Source: Hydractinia symbiolongicarpus (taxonomy: Eukaryota; Cnidaria; Hydrozoa; Anthoathecata; Hydractiniidae). Taken from it: a stretch of 64,000 bases of DNA. The position numbers and the translations under genes are program-made. The stretch lies in assembly GCF_029227915.1 (NCBI RefSeq), contig NC_079881.1, positions 62,001-126,000 of the forward strand, in the 5' to 3' direction. Positions 21,714-34,850 of the stretch are shown piece by piece. A model generated the notes under the pieces. That model had not been told where the DNA came from. It worked only from the letters and a program-made list of their open reading frames with translations, and did not search any database. Within the stretch, counting starts at the first letter, position 1; each line of letters opens with the position of its first letter.

Positions 21714-23776
21714 TTCAAAGCTACAAGTCTCATGCGCTTTAGTGGTGAAAAGATAATTTAAAAAATCGTTTTGGAAATGAGTTTACTCACAGGGCACTTT
21801 CTTTGTATACATTCGACTATACGAGCCAAGCCCGGGATTTACGGGAAATCGCGGAATTTCGTTTGCCGGCGATTAAACCACTTTCACTAAGCGTCTCATC
21901 AAAAATGAAAACAATTCTGAAAACTACAAGTCTCATGCGTTTTAGTGGTGAAAAAATAATTTGAAAAATCGTTCGGGAAATGAGTTTACTCCCGGGTTAC
22001 CTTCTTTGTATACTTTTGACTATACGGGCCGAGTCCGGGATTTACGGGAAATCGCGGGTTTTCGTTTGCCGGCGATTAAACTTCTTTTATTCAGCGTCTC
22101 ATCAAAAATGAAAACATTTTTAAAAACTACAAGTCTCGTGGGTTTTAGTGGTGAAATAATAATTTAAAAAATCGTTCGGGAAATGAGTTTACTCCCTGGG
22201 TACTTTCTTTGTATACTTTTGACTATACGGGCCGAGTCCGGGGTTTACGGGAAATGGCGGGTTTTCGTTTGCCGGCGATTAAACTTCTTTTATTCAGCGT
22301 CTCATCAGAAATGAAAACATTTTTGAAAACTACAAGTCTCATGCGTTTTAGTGGTGAAAAGATAATTTAAAAAATCGTTTTGGAAATGAGTTTACTCCCT
22401 GGGTACTTTCTTTGTATACTTTTGACTATACGGGCCGAGTCGGGGATTTACGGGAGGTCGCGGGTTTTCGTTTGCCGGCGATTAAACTTCTTTTATTCAG
22501 CGTCTTATCAAAAATGAAAACATTTTTCAAAACTACAAGTCTCATGCGTGTTAGTGGTGAAAAAATAATTTAAAAAAACGTTCGGGAAATGAGTTTAATC
22601 CCTGGGTACCTTCTTCGTATACTTTTGACTATACGGGCCGAATCCGGGATTTACGGGAAATCGCGGGTTTTCGTTTGCCGGCGATTAAACTTCATTTATT
22701 CAGCGTCTCATCAAAAATGAAAACATTTTTGAAAACTACAAGTCTCATGGGCTCTAGTGGTGAAATAATAATTTAAAAAATCGTTCGGGAAATGAGTTTA
22801 CTCCCTGGGTACTTTCTTTGTATACTTTTGACTATACGGGCCGAGTCCGGGGTTTACGGGAAATGGCGGGTTTTCGTTTGCCGGCGATTAAACTCCTTTT
22901 ATTCAGCGTCTCATCAAAAAGGAAAACATTTTTCAAAGCTACAAGTCTCATGCGCTTTAGTGGTGAAAAGATAATTTAAAAAATCGTTTTGGAAATGAGT
23001 TTACTCACAGGGCACTTTCTTTGTATACATTCGACTATACGAGCCAAGCCCGGGATTTACGGGAAATCGCGGAATTTCGTTTGCCGGCGATTAAACCACT
23101 TTCACTAAGCGTCTCATCAAAAATGAAAACAATTCTGAAAACTACAAGTCTCATGCGTTTTAGTGGTGAAAAAATAATTTGAAAAATCGTTCGGGAAATG
23201 AGTTTACTCCCGGGTTACCTTCTTTGTATACTTTTGACTATACGGGCCGAGTCCGGGATTTACGGGAAATCGCGGGTTTTCGTTTGCCGGCGATTAAACT
23301 TCTTTTATTCAGCGTCTCATCAAAAATGAAAACATTTTTAAAAACTACAAGTCTCGTGGGTTTTAGTGGTGAAATAATAATTTAAAAAATCGTTCGGGAA
23401 ATGAGTTTACTCCCTGGGTACTTTCTTTGTATACTTTTGACTATACGGGCCGAGTCCGGGGTTTACGGGAAATGGCGGGTTTTCGTTTGCCGGCGATTAA
23501 ACTTCTTTTATTCAGCGTCTCATCAGAAATGAAAACATTTTTGAAAACTACAAGTCTCATGCGTTTTAGTGGTGAAAAGATAATTTAAAAAATCGTTTTG
23601 GAAATGAGTTTACTCCCTGGGTACTTTCTTTGTATACTTTTGACTATACGGGCCGAGTCGGGGATTTACGGGAGGTCGCGGGTTTTCGTTTGCCGGCGAT
23701 TAAACTTCTTTTATTCAGCGTCTTATCAAAAATGAAAACATTTTTCAAAACTACAAGTCTCATGGGCTTTAGTGGT
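21341..23776 (+). repeat. Nested 1,218-bp (6-monomer) tandem duplication
   Basis: CGTTCGGGAAATGAG after a seven-A tract, followed by TTTAATCCC and CCTTCTTCG, occurs at 21361 and 22579, exactly 1,218 bp (6 x 203) apart. Other markers at 21574 and 21961 recur at 22792 and 23179. The recombinant join is the monomer of about 22.37-22.57 kb: an E-like left part (GTCGGGGATTTACGGGAGG) ending in the third-family CATGCGTGTTAGTGG. Outer limits are approximate. Confidence 0.8.
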
Positions 23777-24960
23777 TAAATAATAATTTAAAAAATCGTT
23801 CGGGAAATGAGTTTACTCCCAGGGTACTTTCTTTGTATACTTTTGACTATACGGGCCGAGTCCGGGGTTTACGGGAAATGGCGGGTTTTCGTTTGTCGGC
23901 GATTAAACTTCTTTTATTCAGCGTCTCATCAAAAATGAAAACATTTTTAAAAACTACAAGTCTCATGGGCTTTAGTGGTTAAATAATAATTTAAAAAATC
24001 GTTCGGGAAATGAGTTTACTCCCTGGGTACTTTCTTTGTATACATTCGACTATACGGGCCAAGCCCGGGATGTACGGGAAATGGCGGGTTTTTGTTTGCC
24101 GGCGTTTAAACCACTTTCATTAAGCGTCTTATCAAAAATGAAAACATTTCTGAAAACTACAAGTGTCATGCGTTTTAGTGGTGAAAAAATAATTTAAAAA
24201 ATCGTTCGGGGAATGAGTTTACTCCCTGGTTACTTTCTTTGTATACTTTCGACTATACGGGCCGAGTCGGAGATTTACGGGAAGTCGCGGGTTTTCGTTT
24301 GCCGGCGATTAAACTTCTTTTATTCAGCGTCTCATCAAAATTGAAAACATTTTTAAAAACTACAAGTCTCATGGGCTTTAGTGGTTAAATAATAATTTAA
24401 AAAATCGATCGAGAAATGAGTTTACTCCCTGGGTACTTTTTTTGTATGCATTCGACTATACGGGCCAAGCCAGGGATGTACGGGAAATCGCGGGTTTCGT
24501 TTGCCGGCGATTAAACCACTTTCAATAAGCGTCTTATCAAAAATGAAAACATTTCTGAAAATTACAAGTCTCATGCGTTTTAGTGATGAAAAAATAATTT
24601 AAGAAATCGTTCGGGAAATGAGTTTACTCCCTGGGTACTTTCTTTGTATACTTTTGACTATACGGGCAGAATCCGGGATTTACGGGAAGTCGCGGGTTTT
24701 CGTTTGCCGGCGACTAAACTTCTTTTATTCAGCGTCTCATCAAAAATGAAAACATTTCTGAAAACTACAAGTCTCATGCGTTTTAGTGTTGAAAAAATAA
24801 TTTAAAAAATCGTTCGGGAAATGAGTTTACTCCCTGGGTACTTTCTTTGTATACTTTTGACTATACGGGCCGAGTCGGAGATTTACGGGAAGTCGCGGGT
24901 TTTCGTTTGCCGGCGATTAAACTTCTTTTATTCAGCGTCTCATCAAAAATGAAAACATTT
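21714..24960 (+). repeat. 3,247-bp tandem duplication, first copy (16 monomers)
   Basis: The join motif TTCAAAGCTACAAG at 21714 reappears at 24961. Markers at 21961, 22541 and 24406 recur at 25208, 25788 and 27653, all 3,247 bp apart. The unit contains third-family monomers in its first half and second-family ones (E', D', B', the D'/B hybrid, F) in its second half. A six-monomer 1,218-bp tandem duplication is nested inside. Rare changes such as GAAAATTACAAG and TTTAAGAAATCG near 24560-24610 are shared by both copies, so the duplication is recent. Confidence 0.85.
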
Positions 24961-27900
24961 TTCAAAGCTACAAGTCTCATGCGCTTTAGTGGTGAAAAGA
25001 TAATTTAAAAAATCGTTTTGGAAATGAGTTTACTCACAGGGCACTTTCTTTGTATACATTCGACTATACGAGCCAAGCCCGGGATTTACGGGAAATCGCG
25101 GAATTTCGTTTGCCGGCGATTAAACCACTTTCACTAAGCGTCTCATCAAAAATGAAAACAATTCTGAAAACTACAAGTCTCATGCGTTTTAGTGGTGAAA
25201 AAATAATTTGAAAAATCGTTCGGGAAATGAGTTTACTCCCGGGTTACCTTCTTTGTATACTTTTGACTATACGGGCCGAGTCCGGGATTTACGGGAAATC
25301 GCGGGTTTTCGTTTGCCGGCGATTAAACTTCTTTTATTCAGCGTCTCATCAAAAATGAAAACATTTTTAAAAACTACAAGTCTCGTGGGTTTTAGTGGTG
25401 AAATAATAATTTAAAAAATCGTTCGGGAAATGAGTTTACTCCCTGGGTACTTTCTTTGTATACTTTTGACTATACGGGCCGAGTCCGGGGTTTACGGGAA
25501 ATGGCGGGTTTTCGTTTGCCGGCGATTAAACTTCTTTTATTCAGCGTCTCATCAGAAATGAAAACATTTTTGAAAACTACAAGTCTCATGCGTTTTAGTG
25601 GTGAAAAGATAATTTAAAAAATCGTTTTGGAAATGAGTTTACTCCCTGGGTACTTTCTTTGTATACTTTTGACTATACGGGCCGAGTCGGGGATTTACGG
25701 GAGGTCGCGGGTTTTCGTTTGCCGGCGATTAAACTTCTTTTATTCAGCGTCTTATCAAAAATGAAAACATTTTTCAAAACTACAAGTCTCATGCGTGTTA
25801 GTGGTGAAAAAATAATTTAAAAAAACGTTCGGGAAATGAGTTTAATCCCTGGGTACCTTCTTCGTATACTTTTGACTATACGGGCCGAATCCGGGATTTA
25901 CGGGAAATCGCGGGTTTTCGTTTGCCGGCGATTAAACTTCATTTATTCAGCGTCTCATCAAAAATGAAAACATTTTTGAAAACTACAAGTCTCATGGGCT
26001 CTAGTGGTGAAATAATAATTTAAAAAATCGTTCGGGAAATGAGTTTACTCCCTGGGTACTTTCTTTGTATACTTTTGACTATACGGGCCGAGTCCGGGGT
26101 TTACGGGAAATGGCGGGTTTTCGTTTGCCGGCGATTAAACTCCTTTTATTCAGCGTCTCATCAAAAAGGAAAACATTTTTCAAAGCTACAAGTCTCATGC
26201 GCTTTAGTGGTGAAAAGATAATTTAAAAAATCGTTTTGGAAATGAGTTTACTCACAGGGCACTTTCTTTGTATACATTCGACTATACGAGCCAAGCCCGG
26301 GATTTACGGGAAATCGCGGAATTTCGTTTGCCGGCGATTAAACCACTTTCACTAAGCGTCTCATCAAAAATGAAAACAATTCTGAAAACTACAAGTCTCA
26401 TGCGTTTTAGTGGTGAAAAAATAATTTGAAAAATCGTTCGGGAAATGAGTTTACTCCCGGGTTACCTTCTTTGTATACTTTTGACTATACGGGCCGAGTC
26501 CGGGATTTACGGGAAATCGCGGGTTTTCGTTTGCCGGCGATTAAACTTCTTTTATTCAGCGTCTCATCAAAAATGAAAACATTTTTAAAAACTACAAGTC
26601 TCGTGGGTTTTAGTGGTGAAATAATAATTTAAAAAATCGTTCGGGAAATGAGTTTACTCCCTGGGTACTTTCTTTGTATACTTTTGACTATACGGGCCGA
26701 GTCCGGGGTTTACGGGAAATGGCGGGTTTTCGTTTGCCGGCGATTAAACTTCTTTTATTCAGCGTCTCATCAGAAATGAAAACATTTTTGAAAACTACAA
26801 GTCTCATGCGTTTTAGTGGTGAAAAGATAATTTAAAAAATCGTTTTGGAAATGAGTTTACTCCCTGGGTACTTTCTTTGTATACTTTTGACTATACGGGC
26901 CGAGTCGGGGATTTACGGGAGGTCGCGGGTTTTCGTTTGCCGGCGATTAAACTTCTTTTATTCAGCGTCTTATCAAAAATGAAAACATTTTTCAAAACTA
27001 CAAGTCTCATGGGCTTTAGTGGTTAAATAATAATTTAAAAAATCGTTCGGGAAATGAGTTTACTCCCAGGGTACTTTCTTTGTATACTTTTGACTATACG
27101 GGCCGAGTCCGGGGTTTACGGGAAATGGCGGGTTTTCGTTTGTCGGCGATTAAACTTCTTTTATTCAGCGTCTCATCAAAAATGAAAACATTTTTAAAAA
27201 CTACAAGTCTCATGGGCTTTAGTGGTTAAATAATAATTTAAAAAATCGTTCGGGAAATGAGTTTACTCCCTGGGTACTTTCTTTGTATACATTCGACTAT
27301 ACGGGCCAAGCCCGGGATGTACGGGAAATGGCGGGTTTTTGTTTGCCGGCGTTTAAACCACTTTCATTAAGCGTCTTATCAAAAATGAAAACATTTCTGA
27401 AAACTACAAGTGTCATGCGTTTTAGTGGTGAAAAAATAATTTAAAAAATCGTTCGGGGAATGAGTTTACTCCCTGGTTACTTTCTTTGTATACTTTCGAC
27501 TATACGGGCCGAGTCGGAGATTTACGGGAAGTCGCGGGTTTTCGTTTGCCGGCGATTAAACTTCTTTTATTCAGCGTCTCATCAAAATTGAAAACATTTT
27601 TAAAAACTACAAGTCTCATGGGCTTTAGTGGTTAAATAATAATTTAAAAAATCGATCGAGAAATGAGTTTACTCCCTGGGTACTTTTTTTGTATGCATTC
27701 GACTATACGGGCCAAGCCAGGGATGTACGGGAAATCGCGGGTTTCGTTTGCCGGCGATTAAACCACTTTCAATAAGCGTCTTATCAAAAATGAAAACATT
27801 TCTGAAAATTACAAGTCTCATGCGTTTTAGTGATGAAAAAATAATTTAAGAAATCGTTCGGGAAATGAGTTTACTCCCTGGGTACTTTCTTTGTATACTT

Positions 27901-28207
27901 TTGACTATACGGGCAGAATCCGGGATTTACGGGAAGTCGCGGGTTTTCGTTTGCCGGCGACTAAACTTCTTTTATTCAGCGTCTCATCAAAAATGAAAAC
28001 ATTTCTGAAAACTACAAGTCTCATGCGTTTTAGTGTTGAAAAAATAATTTAAAAAATCGTTCGGGAAATGAGTTTACTCCCTGGGTACTTTCTTTGTATA
28101 CTTTTGACTATACGGGCCGAGTCGGAGATTTACGGGAAGTCGCGGGTTTTCGTTTGCCGGCGATTAAACTTCTTTTATTCAGCGTCTCATCAAAAATGAA
28201 AACATTT
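24961..28207 (+). repeat. 3,247-bp tandem duplication, second copy
   Basis: This follows the first copy with matching private variants to about 28207. There the first copy has TTTTTCAAAGC and this one continues with TTTTTAAAAAC. Because of the nested 6-monomer repeat, third-family monomers appear three to four times between 21.3 and 27.0 kb. Its 3' part also takes part in a later 1,013-bp duplication. Confidence 0.85.
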
Positions 28208-29534
28208 TTAAAAACTACAAGTCTCATGGGCTTTAGTGGTTAAATAATAATTTAAAAAATCGTTCGGGAAATGAGTTTACTCCCTGGGTACTTTCTTTGT
28301 ATACATTCGACTATACGGGCCAAGCCCGGGATGTACAGGAAATCGCGGGCTTCGTTTGCCGGCGATTAAACCACTTTCATTAAGCGTCTCATCAAAAATG
28401 AAAACATTTCTAAAAACTACAAGTCTCATGCGTTTTAGTGGTGAAATAATAATTTAAAAAATCGTTCGGGAAATGAGTTTACTCACTGGGTACTTTCTTT
28501 GTATACTTTTGACTATACGGGACGAGTCGGAGATTTACGGGAAGTCGCGGGTTTTCGTTTGCCGGCGATTAAACTTCTTTTATTCAGCGTCTCATCAAAA
28601 TTGAAAACATTTTTAAAAACTACAAGTCTCATGGGCTTTAGTGGTTAAATAATAATTTAAAAAATCGATCGAGAAATGAGTTTACTCCCTGGGTACTTTT
28701 TTTGTATGCATTCGACTATACGGGCCAAGCCAGGGATGTACGGGAAATCGCGGGTTTCGTTTGCCGGCGATTAAACCACTTTCAATAAGCGTCTTATCAA
28801 AAATGAAAACATTTCTGAAAATTACAAGTCTCATGCGTTTTAGTGATGAAAAAATAATTTAAGAAATCGTTCGGGAAATGAGTTTACTCCCTGGGTACTT
28901 TCTTTGTATACTTTTGACTATACGGGCAGAATCCGGGATTTACGGGAAGTCGCGGGTTTTCGTTTGCCGGCGACTAAACTTCTTTTATTCAGCGTCTCAT
29001 CAAAAATGAAAACATTTCTGAAAACTACAAGTCTCATGCGTTTTAGTGTTGAAAAAATAATTTAAAAAATCGTTCGGGAAATGAGTTTACTCCCTGGGTA
29101 CTTTCTTTGTATACTTTTGACTATACGGGCCGAGTCGGAGATTTACGGGAAGTCGCGGGTTTTCGTTTGCCGGCGATTAAACTTCTTTTATTCAACGTCT
29201 CATCAAAAATGAAAACATTTTTAAAAACTACAAGTCTCATGGGCTTTAGTGGTTAAATAATAATTTAAAAAATCGTTCGGGAAATGAGTTTACTCCCTGG
29301 GTACTTTCTTTGTATACATTCGACTATACGGGCCAAGCCCGGGATGTACAGGAAATCGCGGGCTTCGTTTGCCGGCGATTAAACCACTTTCATTAAGCGT
29401 CTCATCAAAAATGAAAACATTTCTAAAAACTACAAGTCTCATGCGTTTTAGTGGTGAAATAATAATTTAAAAAATCGTTCGGGAAATGAGTTTACTCACT
29501 GGGTACTTTCTTTGTATACTTTTGACTATACGGG
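27509..29534 (+). repeat. 1,013-bp tandem duplication, two copies (5 monomers each)
   Basis: CATCAAAATTGAAAAC near 27588 and CGATCGAGAAATGAG at 27653 recur 1,013 bp later (28601, 28666). The copies run about 27509-28521 and 28522-29534. The join is marked by GGGACGAGTCGGAG, seen at about 28516 and again at 29529. The unit overlaps the end of the second 3,247-bp copy, so this duplication is younger than that one. Confidence 0.75.
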
Positions 29535-31650
29535 ACGAGTCGGAGATTTACGGGAAGTCGCGGGTTTTCGTTTGCCGGCGATTAAACTTCTTTTATTCAG
29601 CGTCTCATCAAAAATGAAAACATTTTTTAAAAACTACAAGTCTCATGGGCTTTAGTGGTTAAATAATAATTTAAAAAATCGTTCGGGAAATGAGTTTACT
29701 CCCTGGGTACTTTCTTTGTATACATTCGACTATACGGGCCAAGCCCGGGATGTACGGGAAATCGCGGGTTTCGTTTGCCGGCGATTAAACCACTTTCATT
29801 CAGCGTCTCATCAAAAATGAAAACATTTCTGAAAACTACAAGTCTCATGCGTTTTAGTGATGAAAAAATAATTTAAAAAATCGTTCGGGAAATGAGTTTA
29901 CTCCCTGGGTACTTTCTTTGTATACTTTTGACTATACGGGCCGAGTCCGGGATTTAAGGGAAGTTGCGGGTTTTCGTTTGCCGGCGATTAAACTTCTTTT
30001 ATTCAGCGTCTCATCAAAAATTAAAACATTTTTGAAAAGTACAAGTCTCATGCGTTTTAGTAGTGAAATAATAATTTAAAAAATCGTTCGGGAAATGAGT
30101 TTACTCCCAGGGTACTTTCTTTGTATTCTTTTGACTATACGGGCCGAGTCCGGGGTTTACGGGAAATGGCGGGTTTTCGTTTGCCGGCGATTAAACTTCT
30201 TTTATTCAGCGTCTCATCAAAAATGAAAACATTTTTAAAAACTACAAGTCTCATGCGTTTTAGTGGTGAAAAGATAATTTAAAAAATCGTTTTGGAAATG
30301 CGTTTACTCACAGGGTACTTTCTTTGTATACATTCGACTATACGGGCCAAGCCCGGGATTTACGGGAAATCGCGGAATTTCGTTTGCCGGCGATTAAGCC
30401 ACTTTCATTAGGCGTCTCATCAAAAATGAAAACATTTCTGAAAACTACAAGTCTCATGCGTGTTAGTGGTGAAAAAATAATTTAAAAAAACGTTCGGGAA
30501 ATGAGTTTAATCCCTGGGTACCTTCTTCGTATACTTTTGACTATACGGGCAGAATCCGGGATTTACGGGAAATCGCGGGTTTTCGTTTGCCGGCGATTAA
30601 ACTTCATTTATTCAGCGTCTCATCAAAAATGAAAACATTTTTGAAAACTACAAGTCTCATGGGCTCTAGTGGTGAAATAATAATTTAAAAAATCGTTCGG
30701 GAAATGAGTTTACTCCCTGGGTACTTTCTTTGTATACTTTTGACTATACGGGCCGAGTCTGGGGTTTACGGGAAATGGCGGGTTTTCGTTTGCCGGCGAT
30801 TAAACTCCTTTTATTCAGCGTCTCATCAAAAATGAAAACATTTTTCAAAGCTACAAGTCTCATGCGCTTTAGTGGTGAAAAGATAATTTAAAAAATCGTT
30901 TTGGAAATGAGTTTACTCACAGGGCACTTTCTTTGTATACATTCGACTATACGAGCCAAGCCCGGGATTTACGGGAAATCGCGGAATTTCGTTTGCCGGC
31001 GATTAAACCACTTTCACTAAGAGTCTCATCAAAAATGAAAACAATTCTGAAAACTACAAGTCTCATGCGTTTTAGTGGTGAAAAAATAATTTGAAAAATC
31101 GTTCGGGAAATGAGTTTACTCCCGGGTTACCTTCTTTGTATACTTTTGACTATACGGGCCGAGTCCGGGATTTACGGGAAATCGCGGGTTTTCGTTTGCC
31201 GGCGATTAAACTTCTTTTATTCAGCGTCTCATCAAAAATGAAAACATTTTTAAAAACTACAAGTCTCGTGGGCTTTAGTGGTGAAATAATAATTTAAAAA
31301 ATCGTTCGGGAAATGAGTTTACTCCCTGGGTACTTTCTTTGTATACTTTTGACTATACGGGCCGAGTCCGGGGTTTACGGGAAATAGCGGGTTTTCGTTT
31401 GCCGGCGATTAAACTTCTTTTATTCAGCGTCTCATCAGAAATGAAAACATTTTTGAAAACTACAAGTCTCATGCGTTTTAGTGGTGAAAAGATAATTTAA
31501 AAAATCGTTTTGGAAATGAGTTTACTCCCTGGGTACTTTCTTTGTATACTTTTGACTATACGGGCCGAGTCGGGGATTTACGGGAGGTCGCGGGTTTTCG
31601 TTTGCCGGCGATTAAACTTCTTTTATTCAGCGTCTCATCAAAAATGAAAA
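29535..31650 (+). repeat. Second/third-family block re-copied from ~20.4-22.5 kb
   Basis: Third-family markers here (AAATGCGTTTACTCACAGGG near 30297, GTTTAATCCC with CCTTCTTCG near 30507, GGGCTCTAGTGG near 30661) match 21.1-21.6 kb; the feature at 21961 recurs at 31091, offset 9,130. It differs by a few substitutions (GGGCAGAATCC, GATTAAGCC, TTTGTATTC), so it is older than the 3,247-bp duplication. It passes into A-E monomers near 31.6 kb. No gene is seen. Confidence 0.65.
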
Positions 31651-32175
31651 CATTTTTGAAAACTACAAGTCTCATGTGCTTTAGTGGTGAAAAAAAAATT
31701 TAAAAAATCGTTCGGGAAATGAGTTTACTCCCTGGGTACTTCCTTTGTATACTTTTGGCTATACGGGCCGAATCCGGGGTTTACGGAAAATGGCGGGTTT
31801 TCGTTTGCCGGCAATTAAACTCCTTTTATTCAGCGTCTCATCAAAAATGAAAACATTTTTGAAAACTACAAGTCTCATGCGTTTTAGTGGTGAAAATATA
31901 ATTTAAAAAATCGTTTTGGAAATGGGTTTACTCCCTGGTTACCTTCTTTGTATACTTTTGACTATACGGGCCGAGTCCGGGATTTACGGGAAATCGCGGG
32001 TTTTCGTTTGCCGGCGATTAAACTTCTTTTATTTAGCGTCTCATCAAAAATGAAAACATTTTTAAAAACTACAAGTCTTGTGGGCTTTAGTGGTGAAATA
32101 ATAATTTAAAAAATCGTTCGGGAAATGAGTTTACTCCCTGGGTACTTTCTTTGTATACTTTTGACTATACGGGCC

Positions 32176-33799
32176 GAGTCTGGGGTTTACGGGAAATGGC
32201 GGGTTTTCGTTTGCCGGCGATTAAACTTCTTTTATTCAGCGTCTCATCAGAAATGAAAACATTTTTGAAAACTACAAGTCTCATGCGTTTTAGTGGTGAA
32301 AAGATAATTTAAAAAATCGTTTTGGAAATGAGTTTACTCCCTCGGTACTTTTTTTGTATACTTTTGACTATACGGGCCAAGTCGGGGATTTACGGGAAGT
32401 CGCGGGTTTTCGTTTGCCGGCAATTTAACTCCTTTTATTCAGCGTCTCATCAAAAATGAAAACATTTTTGAAAACTACAAGTCTCATGCGTTTTAGTGGT
32501 GAAAAGATAATTTAAAAAATCGTTTTGGAAATGAGTTTACTCACAGGGTACTTTCTTTGTATACATTCGACTACACGGGCCAAGCCCGGGATTTACGGGA
32601 AATCGCGGGATTTCGTTTGCCGGCGATTAAACCACTTTCATTAAGCGTCTCATCAAAAATGAAAACATTTCTGAAAACTACAAGTCACATGCGTTTTAGT
32701 GATGAAAACATAATTTAAAAAATCGTTCGGGAAATGAGTTTACTCCCTGGTTACCTTCTTTGTATACTTTTAACTATACGGGCCGAGTCCGGGATTTACG
32801 GGAAATCGCGGGTTTTCGTTTGCCGGCGATTAAACTTCTTTTATTCAGCGTCTCATCAAAAATGAAAACATTTTTAAAAACTACAAGTCTCATGGGCTTT
32901 AGTGGTGAAATAATAATTTAAAAAATCGTTCGGGAAATGAGTTTACTCCCAGGGTACTTTCTTTGTATACTTTTGACTATACGGGCCGAGTCTGGGGTTT
33001 ACGGGAAATGGCGGGTTTTCGTTTGCCGGCGATTAAACTTCTTTTATTCAGCGTCTCATCAGAAATGAAAACATTTTTGAAAACTACAAGTCTCATGCGT
33101 TTTAGTGGTGAAAAGATAATTTAAAAAATCGTTTTGGAAATGAGTTTACTCCCTCGGTACTTTTTTTGTATACTTTTGACTATACGGGCCAAGTCGGGGA
33201 TTTACGGGAAGTCGCGGGTTTTCGTTTGCCGGCAATTTAACTCCTTTTATTCAGCGTCTCATCAAAAATGAAAACATTTTTGAAAACTACAAGTCTCATG
33301 CGTTTTAGTGGTGAAAAGATAATTTAAAAAATCGTTTTGGAAATGAGTTTACTCACAGGGTACTTTCTTTGTATACATTCGACTACACGGGCCAAGCCCG
33401 GGATTTACGGGAAATCGCGGGATTTCGTTTGCCGGCGATTAAACCACTTTCATTAAGCGTCTCATCAAAAATGAAAACATTTCTGAAAACTACAAGTCAC
33501 ATGCGTTTTAGTGATGAAAACATAATTTAAAAAATCGTTCGGGAAATGAGTTTACTCCCTGGTTACCTTCTTTGTATACTTTTAACTATACGGGCCGAGT
33601 CCGGGATTTACGGGAAATCGCGGGTTTTCGTTTGCCGGCGATTAAACTTCTTTTATTCAGCGTCTCATCAAAAATGAAAACATTTTTAAAAACTACAAGT
33701 CTCATGGGCTTTAGTGGTGAAATAATAATTTAAAAAATCGTTCGGGAAATGAGTTTACTCCCAGGGTACTTTCTTTGTATACTTTTGACTATACGGGCC
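32176..33799 (+). repeat. 812-bp tandem duplication, two copies (4 monomers each)
   Basis: GAGTCTGGGGTTT at 32176 and CTCGGTACTTTTTTTG at 32341 recur at 32988 and 33153, both exactly 812 bp (4 x 203) apart. Copies are about 32176-32987 and 32988-33799. Shared private changes include GGCAATTTAACTCC and GTCACATGCG with a GAAAACATA end. I noticed no difference between the two copies in reading, which suggests a very recent event. Confidence 0.85.
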
Positions 33800-34019
33800 G
33801 AGTCCAGGATTTACGGGAAATCGCAGGTTTTCGTTTGCCGGCGATTAAACTTCTTTTATTCAGCGTCTCATCAAAAATGAAAACATTTTTGTAAACTACA
33901 AGTCTCATGCGTTTTAGTGGTGAGAAATGTTTTAAAAAATCGCTCGGGAAAAGAGTTTACTCCCCGGGTACTTTCTTTGTATACTTTTGACTATACGGGA
34001 CGAGTCTGGGGTTTACGGG

Positions 34020-34850
34020 AAGTCGCGGGTTTTCGTTTGCCGGCGATTAAAATTCTTTTATTCAACGTCTCATCAAAAATGAAAACATTTTTAAAAACTA
34101 CAAGTCTCGTGGGCTTTAGTGGTGAAATAATAATTTAAAAAATCGTTCGGGAAATGAGTTTACTCCCTGGGTACTTTCTTTGTATACTTTTGACTATACG
34201 GGCCGAGTCCGGGGTTTACGGGAAATGGCGGGTTTTCGTTTGCCGGCGATTAAAGTTCTTTTTTTCAGCGTCTCATCAGAAATGAAAACATTTTTGAAAA
34301 CTACAAGTCTCATGCGTTTTAGTGGTGAAAAGATAATTTAAAAAATCGTTTTGGAAATGAGTTTACTCCCTGGGTACTTCCTTTGTATACTTTTGACTAT
34401 ACGGGCCGAGGCGGGGATTTACGGGCAGTCGCGGGTTTTCGATTGCCGGCGATTAAAATTCTTTTATTCAACGTCTCATCAAAAATGAAAACATTTTTAA
34501 AAACTACAAGTCTCGTGGGCTTTAGTGGTGAAATAATAATTTAAAAAATCGTTCGGGAAATGAGTTTACTCCCTGGGTACTTTCTTTGTATACTTTTGAC
34601 TATACGGGCCGAGTCCGGGGTTTACGGGAAATGGCGGGTTTTCGTTTGCCGGCGATTAAAGTTCTTTTTTTCAGCGTCTCATCAGAAATGAAAACATTTT
34701 TGAAAACTACAAGTCTCATGCGTTTTAGTGGTGAAAAGATAATTTAAAAAATCGTTTTGGAAATGAGTTTACTCCCTGGGTACTTCCTTTGTATACTTTT
34801 GACTATACGGGCCGAGTCGGGGATTTACGGGAAGTCGCGGGTTTTCGTTT
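34020..34850 (+). repeat. 406-bp dimer duplication
   Basis: GATTAAAATTC followed by TTCAACG occurs at 34045 and 34451, 406 bp (2 x 203) apart. The following D-type monomer with GATTAAAGTTCTTTTTTTCAG is repeated with it. The smallest duplication I could resolve; limits are approximate. Private changes in the second copy (GAGGCGGGG, ACGGGCAGTCG, CGATTGCC) are confined to its edge. Confidence 0.65.

Noticed and set aside
21961-22167. Recurring 60-73-codon open frames on the plus strand (also at 23179, 25208, 26426, 31091, 35947)
   Set aside because: They repeat because their block of DNA was duplicated. Each crosses a monomer boundary and ends at the AATAATTTAA anchor. No evidence of selection on protein sequence.
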